From contig JAQFVV010006306.1 in assembly GCA_028023455.1 (NCBI GenBank), positions 4,245,001-4,309,000 of the forward strand: a stretch of 64,000 nucleotides of DNA, given 5' to 3'. This document shows, one piece after another, positions 34,985 through 46,196 of this stretch. How positions within the stretch are numbered: position 1 is the first letter of the stretch; each line of letters begins with the position of its first letter. Below the pieces are notes generated by a model that had not been told where the DNA came from, ran no database searches, and saw only the letters and a list, made by a program, of their open reading frames with translations. The position numbers were made by a program, and so were the translations under genes. This DNA is from Epiperipatus broadwayi (Eukaryota; Onychophora; Udeonychophora; Euonychophora; Peripatidae).

Positions 34985-35465
34985 ATAATTTTCATTCACA
35001 TCACATTATAATGAATTAGTGAAAGAAATCTAAGATTCTACTTACACTCGCAAGATTGAAATAAAGTTTAAACGTGTGCTGAATCACGTGTGTAACACAG
35101 ACTTTTAATAGTTTAAAAAAAGTAATATTTAATAAAATAAAAACTACCTCCAATCTTATGCTGTATATATATGGCAAGATATTATTGATGGGGAAAAAAT
35201 AGGATGTATAATAATTAAACCTATAATAATAAGAATATCACATATGGTTATGGAATTGTTAGATAAGTTCTCTTCACCAAATTATCTGGTATATGTGGAA
35301 TTGAATTTAACAGGAAACAGGATGTTGTTAGGTGATTTTTTCCTCTCCAAATATTAGAAACCATTTCTTATAGACAAAAATGATTATCCAAAACTAAGTA
35401 AACCTAGAAATGTGTTTATTTTTTACGAGGTTTGAACTTGTTAAATTAAAGACTGATATTTCCTA
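34985..35465. other. AT-rich DNA, no gene seen
   Basis: Nothing recognised. Confidence 0.35.
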
Positions 35466-35469
35466 TTCA

Positions 35470-36035
35470 ATGATCTATTTTTATATATCATTAAATACCG
35501 GTCAACACTTAGACAATCCCAATATCAATTGCAATCAAGAATTTCAAACTGTTGTCAAGGTAACCTCCTTTAAACAATAAAGGTGGGAATTCCACCTTTA
35601 TTAACAGTCCAATATACTTATATAGACACTAAAGATTGCACCTTGACTACAAATATTGAAATTATTGATACAAAGAAGTTTTAAAAAACCTCTTTAAACA
35701 GGTAAATATAACCTATTCTGAATGCAGATTAATAAATAGTCAATTATAACATTACAAAATGCAATTATAAATTTCAAATTGCACCCAAAGTATTACTTAA
35801 AATAATAAGTGTAATAATGCTCAAGGCTAAATGAATTTGTAAGTAATCATTAAAATCCAATCACCATTTAGACAATCCCAATATCAATAACAATCAAAAA
35901 TTTTAAACTGTTGTCAAGGCAACCTTTTTTTAACAATAAAGGTGGAATCCCATCTTTATTAATAGTCTAATATATTTATACAGACACTGAAGATTGTAAC
36001 TTACCACAGAGATTGAAATTATTGATTCTTTTATA
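35470..36035 (+). repeat. Repeat R365, tandem 1.5 units
   Basis: Two head-to-tail copies with a period of about 365 bp: TTAGACAATCCCAATATCAA occurs near 35510 and 35876, and AACAATAAAGGTGG near 35574 and 35932. An inverted relative lies at 2270-2722. No terminal inverted repeats and no coding. Confidence 0.8.
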
Positions 36036-36039
36036 TATA

Positions 36040-36755
36040 TTTTTTCCTACAATCTTGCCCAAGCTTTTCTGTCTCCTGCTTTACTTTTCAAGTATTCAGG
36101 TCTATTTCAATTTCTTTCTCCCATCTTTCATTTATCGTTCATATATTTTTCCAACATATTTGTAATAATTTTTTTATAAATCCAATTATTCTTCCACTTC
36201 ATAATTTTTTAATAAGCATTATATTTTCATTTTCTCTTTTCAATGTATCTTATATTTTCTAACAGTCTTTTATTTTTTCTACTCCCTCTTTCTGTATATC
36301 AATTTTCTGTTAGATGAATTTTTACTGTTTAAACATTTAGAAGTTTAAGAGACTCTTTCTTAAATCTTTCTTTAATGGATCACAAAATAATGTATAATCT
36401 AATTAAAAGCTTCCTCATTCTAAAATCTTTGTCAGAATTTATATCATTAGATAACAATTATTCAGATATGTTAAACTTGTTTTATTATTTCCTGCTTCAC
36501 TATTATTTCATTACGCTCATTTTCGATGACTACAATTGCCACAAAATAAAACATATATTAAAAAAATGCCGTAATCTTTCCTATACCAAATCGTTATTTG
36601 TCTTATTATGTTATAGGCATTGGATTTCACTGATTACAAAGAAACAAAATCTTGCTCAAAAGAATCATAAATATACTCTATGTAAGATTTGTGATATTCT
36701 GTGATAGATATTAAATTGTTTAAAAATATGAAATAAATTCAGTAATTGTGAAAAC
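36040..36755. other. Pyrimidine-rich DNA, no gene assigned
   Basis: 36050-36360 is pyrimidine-rich, with a purine-rich minus strand like decayed LINE coding, but no motif is readable. The 109-codon plus frame at 36375-36704 has no recognisable domain. Confidence 0.35.
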
Positions 36756-36769
36756 AGGAATATTAAAAA

Positions 36770-36953
36770 GTTATTAAACAGGTAAAACTCTCCATACAGT
36801 AGTGCCACCCTGTGCCAACCAGAGTAATCGATGGATGCCAGAAGGCTTGTACATCCATTGATTACTCTGGTTGGCACAGGGTGGCTCTACTGCATGGAGA
36901 GTTTTGCCTGTTTAATAACAGTTATGTGCTAGCATAAGAGATGGTGATCATGT
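36770..36953. repeat. Minimal family H1 foldback with 12 bp target duplication
   Basis: Flanked by GAATATTAAAAA at 36758-36769 and 36954-36965. The interior is two inverted ~70 bp H1 ends (AACCAGAGTAATCGATGGAT against its complement) joined almost directly. The ribozyme-containing middle is absent, which shows that the ends alone were inserted. Confidence 0.9.
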
Positions 36954-36969
36954 GAATATTAAAAAATAA

Positions 36970-38145
36970 GAGTCACAATAAGTCATGTCTTGAAAATGAT
37001 AATTATAAGAAAAAAATATAAAAATAAGGCAATGTAAAGTGTTAATATTTTTGATGCTGCTTGATTGTATCATTAAAAACCAACGTACTTGAACTTTCAA
37101 GATAAAATAATGCGAGTAAATACTTAAATGAGGAGATAAAAACTAAAATAAAACATAACAAATATACCGTTATATACATTTTAATTCTTTGTATATTATT
37201 TTCATTCATATAATTTTTGAAATACATTTTATAAATTAACATTTTATGGCAATCAATTTATCTTATATTTTTTTTTATAAATTCGACTGTAATAAAATGG
37301 GCTTCAGACATATAGATCATTCTTGTATTTACCACCGTCCTCAATACTAATGTGCATCCTTATCAAGACAGGAATAATGATTCAGTAATTCAGCTAAAAA
37401 ATATTAAATTGCGGAAAATTAATAACATTATTATATTTATCTTTTCTGTTATAATCTTCAGTTTTAAAAACATTTTAATTCATATACAAATTGTCCAATA
37501 ACTGTTTCCTTTCAAACTATAACCCTTTTCATCAAGAATATTCAACAAATAATTTTTAATATCAATAAAACAAATATTATCTTTCATTCTCTTTACTTTA
37601 CACAGTCCTTATTACCTAAATTCAAACTACTTTTGGGACATTATCATGGTCTAAACTCAATAGATATATCTCAAAACGTATTATCTTCTATAATGTGAAA
37701 AATGGAAAGTCATCAATCAAAAATAATATAATAATTGAAGTGATTAATAAAGATATTGTTACATTTATTTATAAAATTATACCCCCCCCCCTCATGCAAT
37801 GACCAAAGTAATACAGATTTTTTATTATTATCCAATTTTATTTTATTTTAATTTGTGTAGAACAGGAGAAAACTTATATTTTATGCAACCAAAAAAAGAA
37901 ACCATTATTTGAAAATGATTTAATACTATGGATTATCTATAAATAATAAAAGAAAATAATTCATACAACATGTAATTTTTTTTTTAAAAAATCAGAAAAT
38001 AGAAAAATCTTATATTAAAATTATTAATTTTATTTTACATAAAATGAATTTCATTAATAAGATTACACAAAATTGTTCAAAAATTCAAAAGAAAAAAAAA
38101 TGTATGGAAAAAGGTTACAATATTATTAGAATATATAGGGTATAA
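36970..38145. other. AT-rich DNA, no gene seen
   Basis: Contains a C9 tract near 37785. No coding signal. Confidence 0.4.
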
Positions 38146-38149
38146 GAGC

Positions 38150-38370
38150 ACAGACTTTCACACGACCCACCACTCTCCACACTATCTCATATTAATATAG
38201 CCAATCCTCATAGTTTAATGGACAGGCTTCAATCTACTCCAACTCTTCAACCATCCATCCAATTAAAAATCTGATGATGGAATGCTCAAAGGCCACCCTG
38301 AGGATGAGATTCTTGTCACACCCATGTTGACCTAAAGTCAATCTGACCCCTCATGCACAGGGCATAATCC
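38150..38370 (+). repeat. Dispersed repeat R38
   Basis: Matches 63567-63610 plus 63745-63900, including GGACAGGCTTCAATCTACTC and TGACCCCTCATG. No coding or ribozyme core. Confidence 0.7.
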
Positions 38371-38374
38371 ATTT

Positions 38375-38915
38375 AATACAAGGGATGGGCAGACATATCT
38401 ATTATGTAATAATTGAAACACATATTACTAGAATGTAATATTCAAATATTTTTTTCCTATCCTTATCTTAATGGTAATTGATATATTTCAACATTTTGAA
38501 TATTGGCTAAGAAGAAGTTTTATTCATTATATATATGTGTAGAGAATGGCTGAGCATGCATTCAACAGTGGAACCAGATTCATAACACTTATTAGTTGCA
38601 GGATGCATTGTATAATTTATACGGAATGCTAAGTTATGTAAAATAATAATTTGCATATTCCATTTTTTAGATAGTTGAACACTCTTTTTTTATTGATTGC
38701 ATGGGAATTGTTAGAAATAAACTAGGCCTCTTTTACCTTTTACTTTCTGTCATCATGTTCACTATAGACGATCTTAACATTTACTGAATCGAAAATGTGG
38801 TTAGATTATTATGCATGGTCTAATAAAATAGATTTATATTCGGAATTGTTTTTGCATATTTGTATAAGTACTTGTGTTATGAGATTCTGGTAGCAATATT
38901 TGCCTGAAACTCTCC
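38375..38915. other. AT-rich DNA, no gene seen
   Basis: Nothing recognised. Confidence 0.35.
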
Positions 38916-39000
38916 AGTTCAGCAAATTTAGAAGTTTAATTAATATTAATATAATTTATGTTCTTTATTACTTTTTACAATGCTTTTTTACAACCCACTA

Positions 39001-39038
39001 TGACGGTTTCGGTTGCCCCAGCAATCCTCTTCAGAACT
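39001..39038 (-). ncRNA. Hammerhead-like motif, H5 unit 1
   Basis: CUGAAGA (39034-39028), stem II GG-UUGC/GCAA-CC with a bulged A, GAAA (39010-39007), CCGUC with the cleavage base at 39002. Stem I pairing is weak. Confidence 0.5.
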
Positions 39039-39056
39039 TCTATTTATATTTCCAAA

Positions 39057-39094
39057 TGACAGTTTCGGTTGCCCCAGCAATCCTCTTCAGAACT
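39057..39094 (-). ncRNA. Hammerhead-like motif, H5 unit 2
   Basis: Same layout as unit 1: CUGAAGA (39090-39084), GAAA (39066-39063), CUGUC with the cleavage base at 39058. Tandem copies in phase would release a ~57 nt unit if cleavage occurs. Confidence 0.5.
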
Positions 39095-39138
39095 TCTATT
39101 TATATTTCCAAATTTTAAGATTTGGAAATATAAATAGA

Positions 39139-39178
39139 AGTTCTGAAGAGGATTGCTGAGGCAACCGAAACCATCACA
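39139..39178 (+). ncRNA. Hammerhead-like motif, H5 right arm
   Basis: CUGAAGA (39143-39149), stem II, GAAA (39167-39170), then CCAUCA, so the GU before the cleavage base is lost. Confidence 0.4.
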
Positions 39179-39257
39179 GTGGGTTGTAAAAAAGCATTGT
39201 AAAAAGTAATGAAGAACATAAATGACATTAATATTATATGGATTTGGCAATGCAATA

Positions 39258-40215
39258 AGATAAATTTAGAACTTATTTCTATAATGGTTAAAGCATTGGA
39301 TCATCATGGTATAGATCCAGGATATTGTCATATTTTAAAAAACGTTTATAAAAATGCAACAGCAACAATTAGATTACATAATGATACTAGGAAAGTCAGC
39401 ATTGAGAAGGGAGTAAGACTGGGTGATTCCATATCTCCAAAACTTTTTACAGCAGTGCTGCAAGAAGTATTTTGTGGATTAAAATGGAAAGCTAAAGGAG
39501 TGAAAGTAAATAGAGATTATTTAAATCATTTAGATTTTGCGGATGATGTAGTTGTTTTTGCAAATAATGTTTTAGAACTGCAGGAAATATTGCAGGAGTT
39601 ATCAGATGAAAGTAGGACTAAAGATAAATGTTAAAAAGACTAAAGTAATGTTTAATGGATTTTTTCAAAATATGAAACTAAAGATTGATTATGATGAGTT
39701 AGAAGAAGTTAACAGTTACAAGTACCTTGGTCCGATTATTAATACAGATGGAAACCTAATGGATGAAATTAATCATAGAATTAAAACTTACCAGTTTGTA
39801 CTTATGGATCTGAGACTTGGACACTTAATAGAAGAGCAATACAGAGACTTCAGGCCACTCAAAGAAGTATGGAGAGATGCATGTTGGGAGTAACAAAAAG
39901 AGATCAAAAATGCAATGTATGGGTAAGAGAACAAACAGGTGTTACTGACCTCATTGAAAAAATTAAAAGACTGAAGTTGGGCTGAACATATTGCTAAAAG
40001 AGATGATAATAAATGGACAATTGAAATCTTAAACTGGATTCCAAGAGATTGTAAAAGACCCAGAAAGAGACCACATAAGATGGATGGATAAAATAAGAAA
40101 GTATGCAGGGGTGATGTGGAGAAGAGAAGCTAAAGATTGGAAAAGATGGATTAAACTTGGAGAGACCTTCATCCTGCAGTGGATTGATAATGGTTGATGA
40201 TAATGATGACTATAA
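39258..40215 (+). mobile_element. LINE-1 reverse transcriptase fragment
   Basis: 5' truncated. Motif B is EKGVRLGDSISPKLF (about 39.41 kb) and motif C LDFADDVVVFAN (about 39.53 kb), intact, followed by KVGLKINVKKTKVMF. Part of the thumb region is deleted near 39.79 kb. The tail encodes NWIPRDCKRPRKR and a C-terminal WRREAKDWKRWIKLGE-type block, then a short TGATGATAATGATG-like simple repeat. Frames shift several times. Confidence 0.85.
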
Positions 40216-40219
40216 TGGA

Positions 40220-40880
40220 CAAATATCCAATACAATTTATTTATTCATAATGTCACAAATACATAAATAAATAATCAATCAAAACAAAATTGAAATAAAT
40301 AACTATTAATAACTATATTATACTATTTATTAAACCGGCTTTCATCTCCATTGAGATTTAATTATATTGCGATATGAGAAATCTCAATATCTTATATTCA
40401 TATATTATGTTTGTCATAATGATCTTTGATTGACAATCAAAAATTTGTAGACTACTCTTGTTTATAAAAGGAATTGAAAATATATTTTATTAAAACTAAA
40501 ACAGTATTTTCTTTTTTAGTTATATTTCATTTATAAAAATGAAAGATATTTACATAAAATTTTATTCTTATTCTACTAAATACAAGTGGCTATAAATAAT
40601 TTAAATAATTACCATTTCACTGGTTTTAAACATAGTAGAAATTAAACTAATATTTAAAAACAAAAGCAAGTATATTACAATAGTATGTTAATTATATAAA
40701 ATATTAATTACATCAATATCTACATGCACTATTTATATATGATTTTTAAGCTATTGGAATTTTTAAAAGATAATTTTTAATTTGATTTTTTAATTAATTG
40801 AGTAAATTGTCAAATAGTTTACGAATACAGTATAATGATTTCTCATTCTAGTTCCATATAAGATTTTGCAACTATGTGTG
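40220..40880. other. AT-rich DNA, no gene seen
   Basis: Nothing recognised. Confidence 0.35.
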
Positions 40881-40884
40881 AATC

Positions 40885-41470
40885 TAATCATCATCATCAT
40901 CAAACATTATCAATCCGCTGAAGGATGAAGATCTCTCCAAGTTCAATCCATCTTCTCCGACCTTTAGCTTCTCTTTTCCAAATCACCCCTGCACACTTTC
41001 TTATTTCGTCCATCTCACATGTGGTCTCTTTCTGGGTCTTTTACAATCTCTTGGAATCCAGTTTAATATTTCAATTGTCCATCTATTATCATCTCTTCTA
41101 GCAGTATGTTCATCCCAAATCCACTTCAGTCTTTTAATTTTTTCATTGAGGTCAGTAACACCTTTTGATCTCTTTTTGTTACTCCCAACATGCATCTCTC
41201 CACACTTCCTTGAGTGGTCTGAAGTCTCTGTATTGCTCTTCTATTAAGTGTCCAAGTCTCAGATCCATAAGTAAGAACTGGTAAAACACATTTATTAAGA
41301 ACATTCATTTTCAAAAACATAGGCATATTGCCTTTTAGTATTAAGTTATTTCTACCAAAAGCACTCCAACCAAGTTTAATTCTATGATTAATTTCATCCA
41401 TTATGTTTCCATCATAATTAATAATCTTACCAAGGTATTTGTAACTGTTAACTTCTTCTAACTATCATAA
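40885..41470 (-). mobile_element. LINE-1 3' fragment
   Basis: On the minus strand: HRIKLGWSAFGRNNLILKGN, PVLTYGSETWTLNRRAIQR and NWIPRDCKRPRKRPHVRWT, ending in an ATCATCATCATC repeat at 40889. It is a severely 5' truncated copy of the family at 23.6, 39.3 and 46.3 kb. Confidence 0.88.
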
Positions 41471-41489
41471 TCAATCTTTATTTTCATTA

Positions 41490-41815
41490 CATCACTCTCA
41501 TGCAAAATAGGGACTGGTTTCTATCCACTTTTAATTAAGTGATTTGAGATGTGAAACCAGCATATTTGATAATTATCACTTAAACTGTAGTAATTTATTA
41601 TCTATATATATATTGAACAATGGTAATGATATGTGTAAGAGATTGTGGTCTGGGCCAATTGAGGAGTGCTTGTTCAGCATGAAATGTGCATCTGGGAATC
41701 ATAGATCTCCTTCACATGTCTTTGGTCATATGTTTATGATTACATCTCTCCTCAAGGTGTTAAAAGCAGATAGAAACCAGTACCTACCTTGCATGAGAAC
41801 AGGGTAGTGAAAATT
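41490..41815. repeat. Foldback with a degenerate hammerhead, family H6-like
   Basis: The ends (about 41492-41530 and 41768-41805) are inverted, sharing GGACTGGTTTCTATC-like and CTCATGCAA sequence. In the interior 41651-41690 reads UUGAGGA, stem II GUGCU/AGCAU, GAAA: the same plan as the intact motif at 63965 but with the first core base changed. The open frame at 41544-41807 covers the hairpin. Confidence 0.55.
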
Positions 41816-42039
41816 ACACTAGAGATATTCATTAATAGATGACTAATAATATGTGTGAATCTGTTTTTCTAAGATACTACTTAAATTGTTTTAAAAATAA
41901 TATAAAAAATAATTGGTCCCGAGCGCGTACTATATCGGCACCAAATAATTTTTATAATCAAAATGTTTTTCTAATAATTTCATTTTTGAAATATAGCTAG
42001 CATGATCACAAATTGTTATTATATGTCTTAATAAAGATT

Positions 42040-42450
42040 AAACCACTAAACATCACATGATCACAATCCTGCCTAATAGGATAATGGAGGCTATGGTTGT
42101 CAAAGAGCCAAAGTCATCAAAATGTATGGGTGCTGAATTGAGTTCAGACCCATATGACTATATAAGCTATTGAGCTTAGATTTAAAATATTATTGTGTGT
42201 TCAATTTCATTCTCATAGTTTTGTAGTTAAGTAGAGATAAAAGGTGGCTGCTGGAGGGTTGCATTAGATCCTAAGATCTAGGTGCAGTGCTCTCAGATCC
42301 AAGGCTCCTCACTGATGAAGGCCACAAGGCAGAAACTAGTCTGGGGATATTGGATGAGTAGGCACTAGATAGGGATTTTATGCACAAGCCTTCTGGCATC
42401 CATTGATTACTCTGGTTAGCACAAGATGGCACTACTATATGGAGAGTTTG
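42040..42450 (+). repeat. Family H1 monomer with 13 bp target duplication
   Basis: Flanked by CTTAATAAAGATT at 42027-42039 and 42451-42463. This is the simplest full copy: about 411 bp, not inverted, from AAACCACTAAACATCAC to TATGGAGAGTTTG, with one ribozyme about two thirds along. It is a useful reference for the family. Confidence 0.92.
42306..42347 (+). ncRNA. Hammerhead ribozyme, H1 reference copy
   Basis: CUGAUGA (42312-42318), stem II GCC/GGC with a one-base slip, GAAA (42332-42335), ACUAGU, cleavage base C at 42341. Stem I UCCUCA/UGGGGA plus AUCCAA/UUGGAU beyond an internal loop. Confidence 0.72.
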
Positions 42451-42464
42451 CTTAATAAAGATTC

Positions 42465-43335
42465 CTACAAAGTTTTATATATAGTAAGTGAACGTTTAAA
42501 GAAGGAAAAAATCCAAACTGGATAAATAAATATGTTTATTTGCATTAATATCAGCTAAAACAAATAAAATGTTTGAACTAAAATTAATTAAAAATAGTTT
42601 AAAATGCATTTGATAAACTTTACATTTACTCTTACATTTTACAAAAAAAAAAGGATTTTATATTATTTGTCTTTTTTAACTTATGGTTGTAAAACGTATG
42701 TTTTGAATTCTGTCATAAAGATTACACATGATATAGAAAACTATGAAAAAATTTTTGTTGCAAAAGAATGAGGGGGGGTGGGGGGTGGCACAGGAAAAGA
42801 AATGATTGAATTTAAACTCAGATCTTAATTGTAAAAATTAAAAAACTTAATTGGATAATTGACTGGATATATAACAGGAAAAGATCACAAGTGATGGATT
42901 AGAACAATGCTTAATTGGATACCAAGAAGTAAAGAGCATCCGACTAAAGGTATAAGTATTGTTCTCTTCCCAAAGGCAGATAGAGTAACTAGGCAATAGA
43001 ATACTATAACCAAGCAAGAACGCTTTATCATAATCGCTCTCTTCACACAATTTATTCCAGAATCGGTTTTAGAACTGCATCATAAACTTTGAGTGGGCTG
43101 ATGAAATAAGGAAGTTGGTTTGAATTATTATGGAAAAGAAAACATTTTCTCTACAGTGAATGGACGATTAACGAATGAATTTTCAAATATTTAATAAAGA
43201 TAAATTTATTAATAAACTGAAAGTTTCAAATTCAGTAAATGTAAAGTTTATTTCTTGAGAGTTTCGGTTTATGGATTAATTAATATTACCTCCACTTTAA
43301 TTTATGGGCTGGTTCTATTTTACTGATTACAAAAA
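42465..43335. other. AT-rich DNA, no gene seen
   Basis: Includes a G-rich run near 42770-42787. The frame at 42847-43050 (minus) has no recognisable feature. Confidence 0.35.
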
Positions 43336-43339
43336 ATAC

Positions 43340-43425
43340 GACTTGGTGGTCGAGAGGTCAGCGACAGCTGCTTTATAAGCAGTTGTCCCGGGATAGCGGG
43401 TTCGCTTCCCGGCTGATGCTATGAC
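43340..43425 (+). pseudogene. tRNA-like sequence (pseudogene or SINE head)
   Basis: An A-box-like TGGTGGTCGAGAGG, a 5 bp stem with a 7-base loop (GCTGC, TTTATAA, GCAGT), a long variable arm and a B-box-like GGGTTCGCTTCCCG are in tRNA order and spacing. The ends do not form an acceptor stem and the T loop has a C where A is expected, so it is not a working tRNA. The long variable arm resembles Leu or Ser tRNAs. Confidence 0.55.
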
Positions 43426-43429
43426 ACAT

Positions 43430-45335
43430 GAGAAAAAAAATACGACTATCTTACAAAATCCAATTGCGCGCACACACACGCTTGCCCGCACACGTATTAA
43501 AATGTATAATAAAGTCAATAATCGCAAAGATATTTTAAAAATTGAAAATCAATCGTAATTTCATTATTACCTTTCCAGAGCTGACAATATATTTAATCCC
43601 AAAGCCCAATTCCCCCCCCCCCCACTTTAATTGCGGCCATATATTTTATTTATAACTACATTCTACTATTAAGTTTATATCAGTTAAAGTAATATAAGCG
43701 TTACGGTAACTTTTCCGTCCTTGCATGAATGCGATTAAAATGCAAACTCTGCAATTAACCGATAGGCTAAAATAACTTACTCGTCGGGAAAGGTGTAACT
43801 TAAACATACTTATCTCACCTGTTATCAATAAGCTTGTTATCCATACACGGAATATTCCATTATCATCAGTTTGAACTTATACATCCAAATTATAATGAAA
43901 AGCTAAGACAAAGGTTATGGCTGAAATGAAAGTGGCGATACATTGTGTCTTTTTTAATCAAATATGGCAAAAAATAATCCACAGGGTCTGCATAGCGAAG
44001 AAAAATAAGGCATATAACTTGAAAAGGTTCATTGTTACTCCCATAAGCATGATTAAATGGATGTTTTAGTTTAATCCAAATAATCTTGGAAATATTAAAT
44101 AATAGCGATTATTATATTCCCGAAATCGGTACGAAACTCTGACAAAGCCGATTTTAATTTAATTGGAGGTGGGAATTGCTTGGCTTTTCAAGCAGACATA
44201 ACAATGTTAAAACTTTACCAAGGATGGAACGAAAACAAAACGAAACAGCCCCTGACAGAATCTTGGTTGATTTAATTTTTAACAACATTGATTATTGATA
44301 TACGTATATAAAAAAAAGAAATTGGCTTTCAAACATAAATTCCATAGGCAAGCAGGATCTGTATGCTGCTGGCAATAAAAAACAAAATTGTTGTGATCAC
44401 CGCCGCATCGGTTTTTGGCGCTTATAAACGTATAACTTGCTTGTTTTCGTTTTATTTTTAAATTCAATACCGTATTTCCCTTTATCAAATGCAATGCGAA
44501 GTAATGCAGATACAATATTTTGTTATTATAAATTGTGTAAAAATATATGTATATTTTTAGTAACATTTAATATAATATCTCATAAAAAGGTTTGGATGAA
44601 CGTAGACATATATAGAGAGAGCCACCGGTATATGCTAAATAGTAATAATTAACGATTGTACTATAGAAATAGATGTAACTGGTTAGATTGATCAAGTTTA
44701 TAAGCGTGCTTCTCTTCTGTATTCCATTATACTGCAATTATTTACCATCATAACATTTTTTTGTGTATTATATTTTTATGAACAACTTTCTAAGATGAGC
44801 TATAGACAGTGTCTTAAACCACTTGAATCTCTATACCATCATGAATAATATTTTTAATTATCATAAATGGAAACTGTTGGATTATAAAGCTTGAATTTAT
44901 CTGCAATCAAGAATATAAATTGCACTTAACCTATGGACATCATTCGTCTTATTTTGGGAGACTTTCTAGGATAAAGCATACATATTTTACTTTAGATAAC
45001 TATACATCCTACTTTGGTAGGGTGTATTCTACAATTTCATTATCTGCCCGGAAAAATATCAGAAATTAATTAAAATCATTACTTTCATGCAACAGGAATC
45101 ATAACTTACAGATTCATATAGTTTTTTGAATGACTCATTTGCCAACCCACTTAGAAATAACAAACCTAAAACAAAAGTATTCACATTATTTTAAATTTTG
45201 TTATATTCTTTAAAAGAATTCAGTAAACTAAATTCCATTTTACTTTTATTTTTTTTTAATCCAAGAATTTAATATGCTTTTGTGTTATATGTGGTTTTAA
45301 TCAGATTTATTTGTGTGTTGTTCCAGATCAGTATT
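43430..45335. other. AT-rich DNA, no gene recognised
   Basis: The segment 43.9-44.4 kb is somewhat less AT-rich. A short block (TTCCATAGGCAAGCAGG near 44340) recurs inverted near 30285. Open frames here have no recognisable motif. Confidence 0.4.
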
Positions 45336-45352
45336 TAGGAAATGTTTCATTG

Positions 45353-45762
45353 AAACAGGCAAAACTCTCCATACAGTATTGCCACTCAGTGCAAGCCAGA
45401 GTAATCAATGGATTCCAGAAGGCTTGTGCATAAGATCCATCAAGTGCCTACTCATCCAATTGTGCCCAGACTAGTTTCTGGCTTGTAGTTAGTTGCTGGA
45501 GGGTTGCATTAGATCCTAAGATCTATGTGCAGTGCTCTCAGATCCAAGGCTCCTCACTGATAAAGGCAACAAGCCAGAAGAAACTAGGCTGGGGATATTG
45601 GATGAGTAGTCACTAGATGGGATTTCATGCACAAGCCTTCTGGCATCCATTGATTATTCTCGATTGCACTGAGTTACAAAACTGTATGGAGAGTTTTGCC
45701 TGTTTTAATGACAGTTATAAGCAAGCATAAGAAATAGTGATCATGTGATGTTTATTGGCTTA
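45353..45762. repeat. Family H1 element with 13 bp target duplication
   Basis: Flanked by AAATGTTTCATTG at 45340-45352 and 45763-45775. A short inverted left part meets a plus-strand body. The plus-strand ribozyme (45555-45600) is damaged: CUGAUAA core and a small insertion before GAAA. Confidence 0.9.
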
Positions 45763-45952
45763 AAATGTTTCATTGGTAAGTAAAATTTGTAATTTGGTTT
45801 ATTTATGCTTGCAGATATAAAAAAATATTCTTCACAGATTTAATATTTTGAAAAAATTTTCAAATAGTTATAATACATACTCCGGCAAATATAATGTGGT
45901 AAATAAACAGCATTCAAATGATATAGGAAATTATTACATGTATTTTTGAAAT

Positions 45953-46196
45953 TCACAGAGGTAAAACTCCATACAGTAGCACCACTCAGTGCAAGCCAGA
46001 GTAATCAATGGGTGCAGAAAGGTTTGTTTATAAAATTCCTACTTAGTGCCTATTCATCCAATGTACTCAGACTAGTGGCTTTTATCAGTGAAGAGTCTTG
46101 GATCTGAGAGCACTGCATACTGGGTGGCACTACTGTATGGAGAGTTTTGTCTCTGTGTAAACAGCTTGTGTAAGCATAAACGATGGTGATCATGTG
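45953..46196. repeat. Short family H1 foldback with 14-15 bp target duplication
   Basis: Flanked by TGTATTTTTGAAAT (45939-45952) and the same with one extra T (46197-46211). Inverted H1 ends with part of the body; the ribozyme is truncated at 46068-46092. Confidence 0.85.

Larger units (their letters stand above)
38933..39256. repeat. Hammerhead family H5 foldback with tandem ribozyme units
   Basis: The left arm contains two tandem ~57 bp units (39001-39057 and 39058-39117), each a minus-strand ribozyme-like unit. The right arm (39120-39225) is the inverted copy with one unit. Outer arms TTTATGTTCTT and AAGAACATAAA pair. Similar AAATTTAGAA segments lie outside both ends (about 38924 and 39264) and may be the target duplication. 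It abuts a LINE-1 fragment. Confidence 0.8.

Noticed and set aside
36375-36704. 109-codon frame as a gene
   Set aside because: Low-complexity, Ile/Leu/Tyr-rich translation of AT-rich DNA with no motif or splice context.
38265-38330. CTGATGATGG...CTGAGGATGAG in R38 as a hammerhead
   Set aside because: No GAAA at the right distance and no stem II; the other R38 copy does not keep the core.
43340-43425. Functional tRNA gene
   Set aside because: No acceptor stem and an altered T loop.
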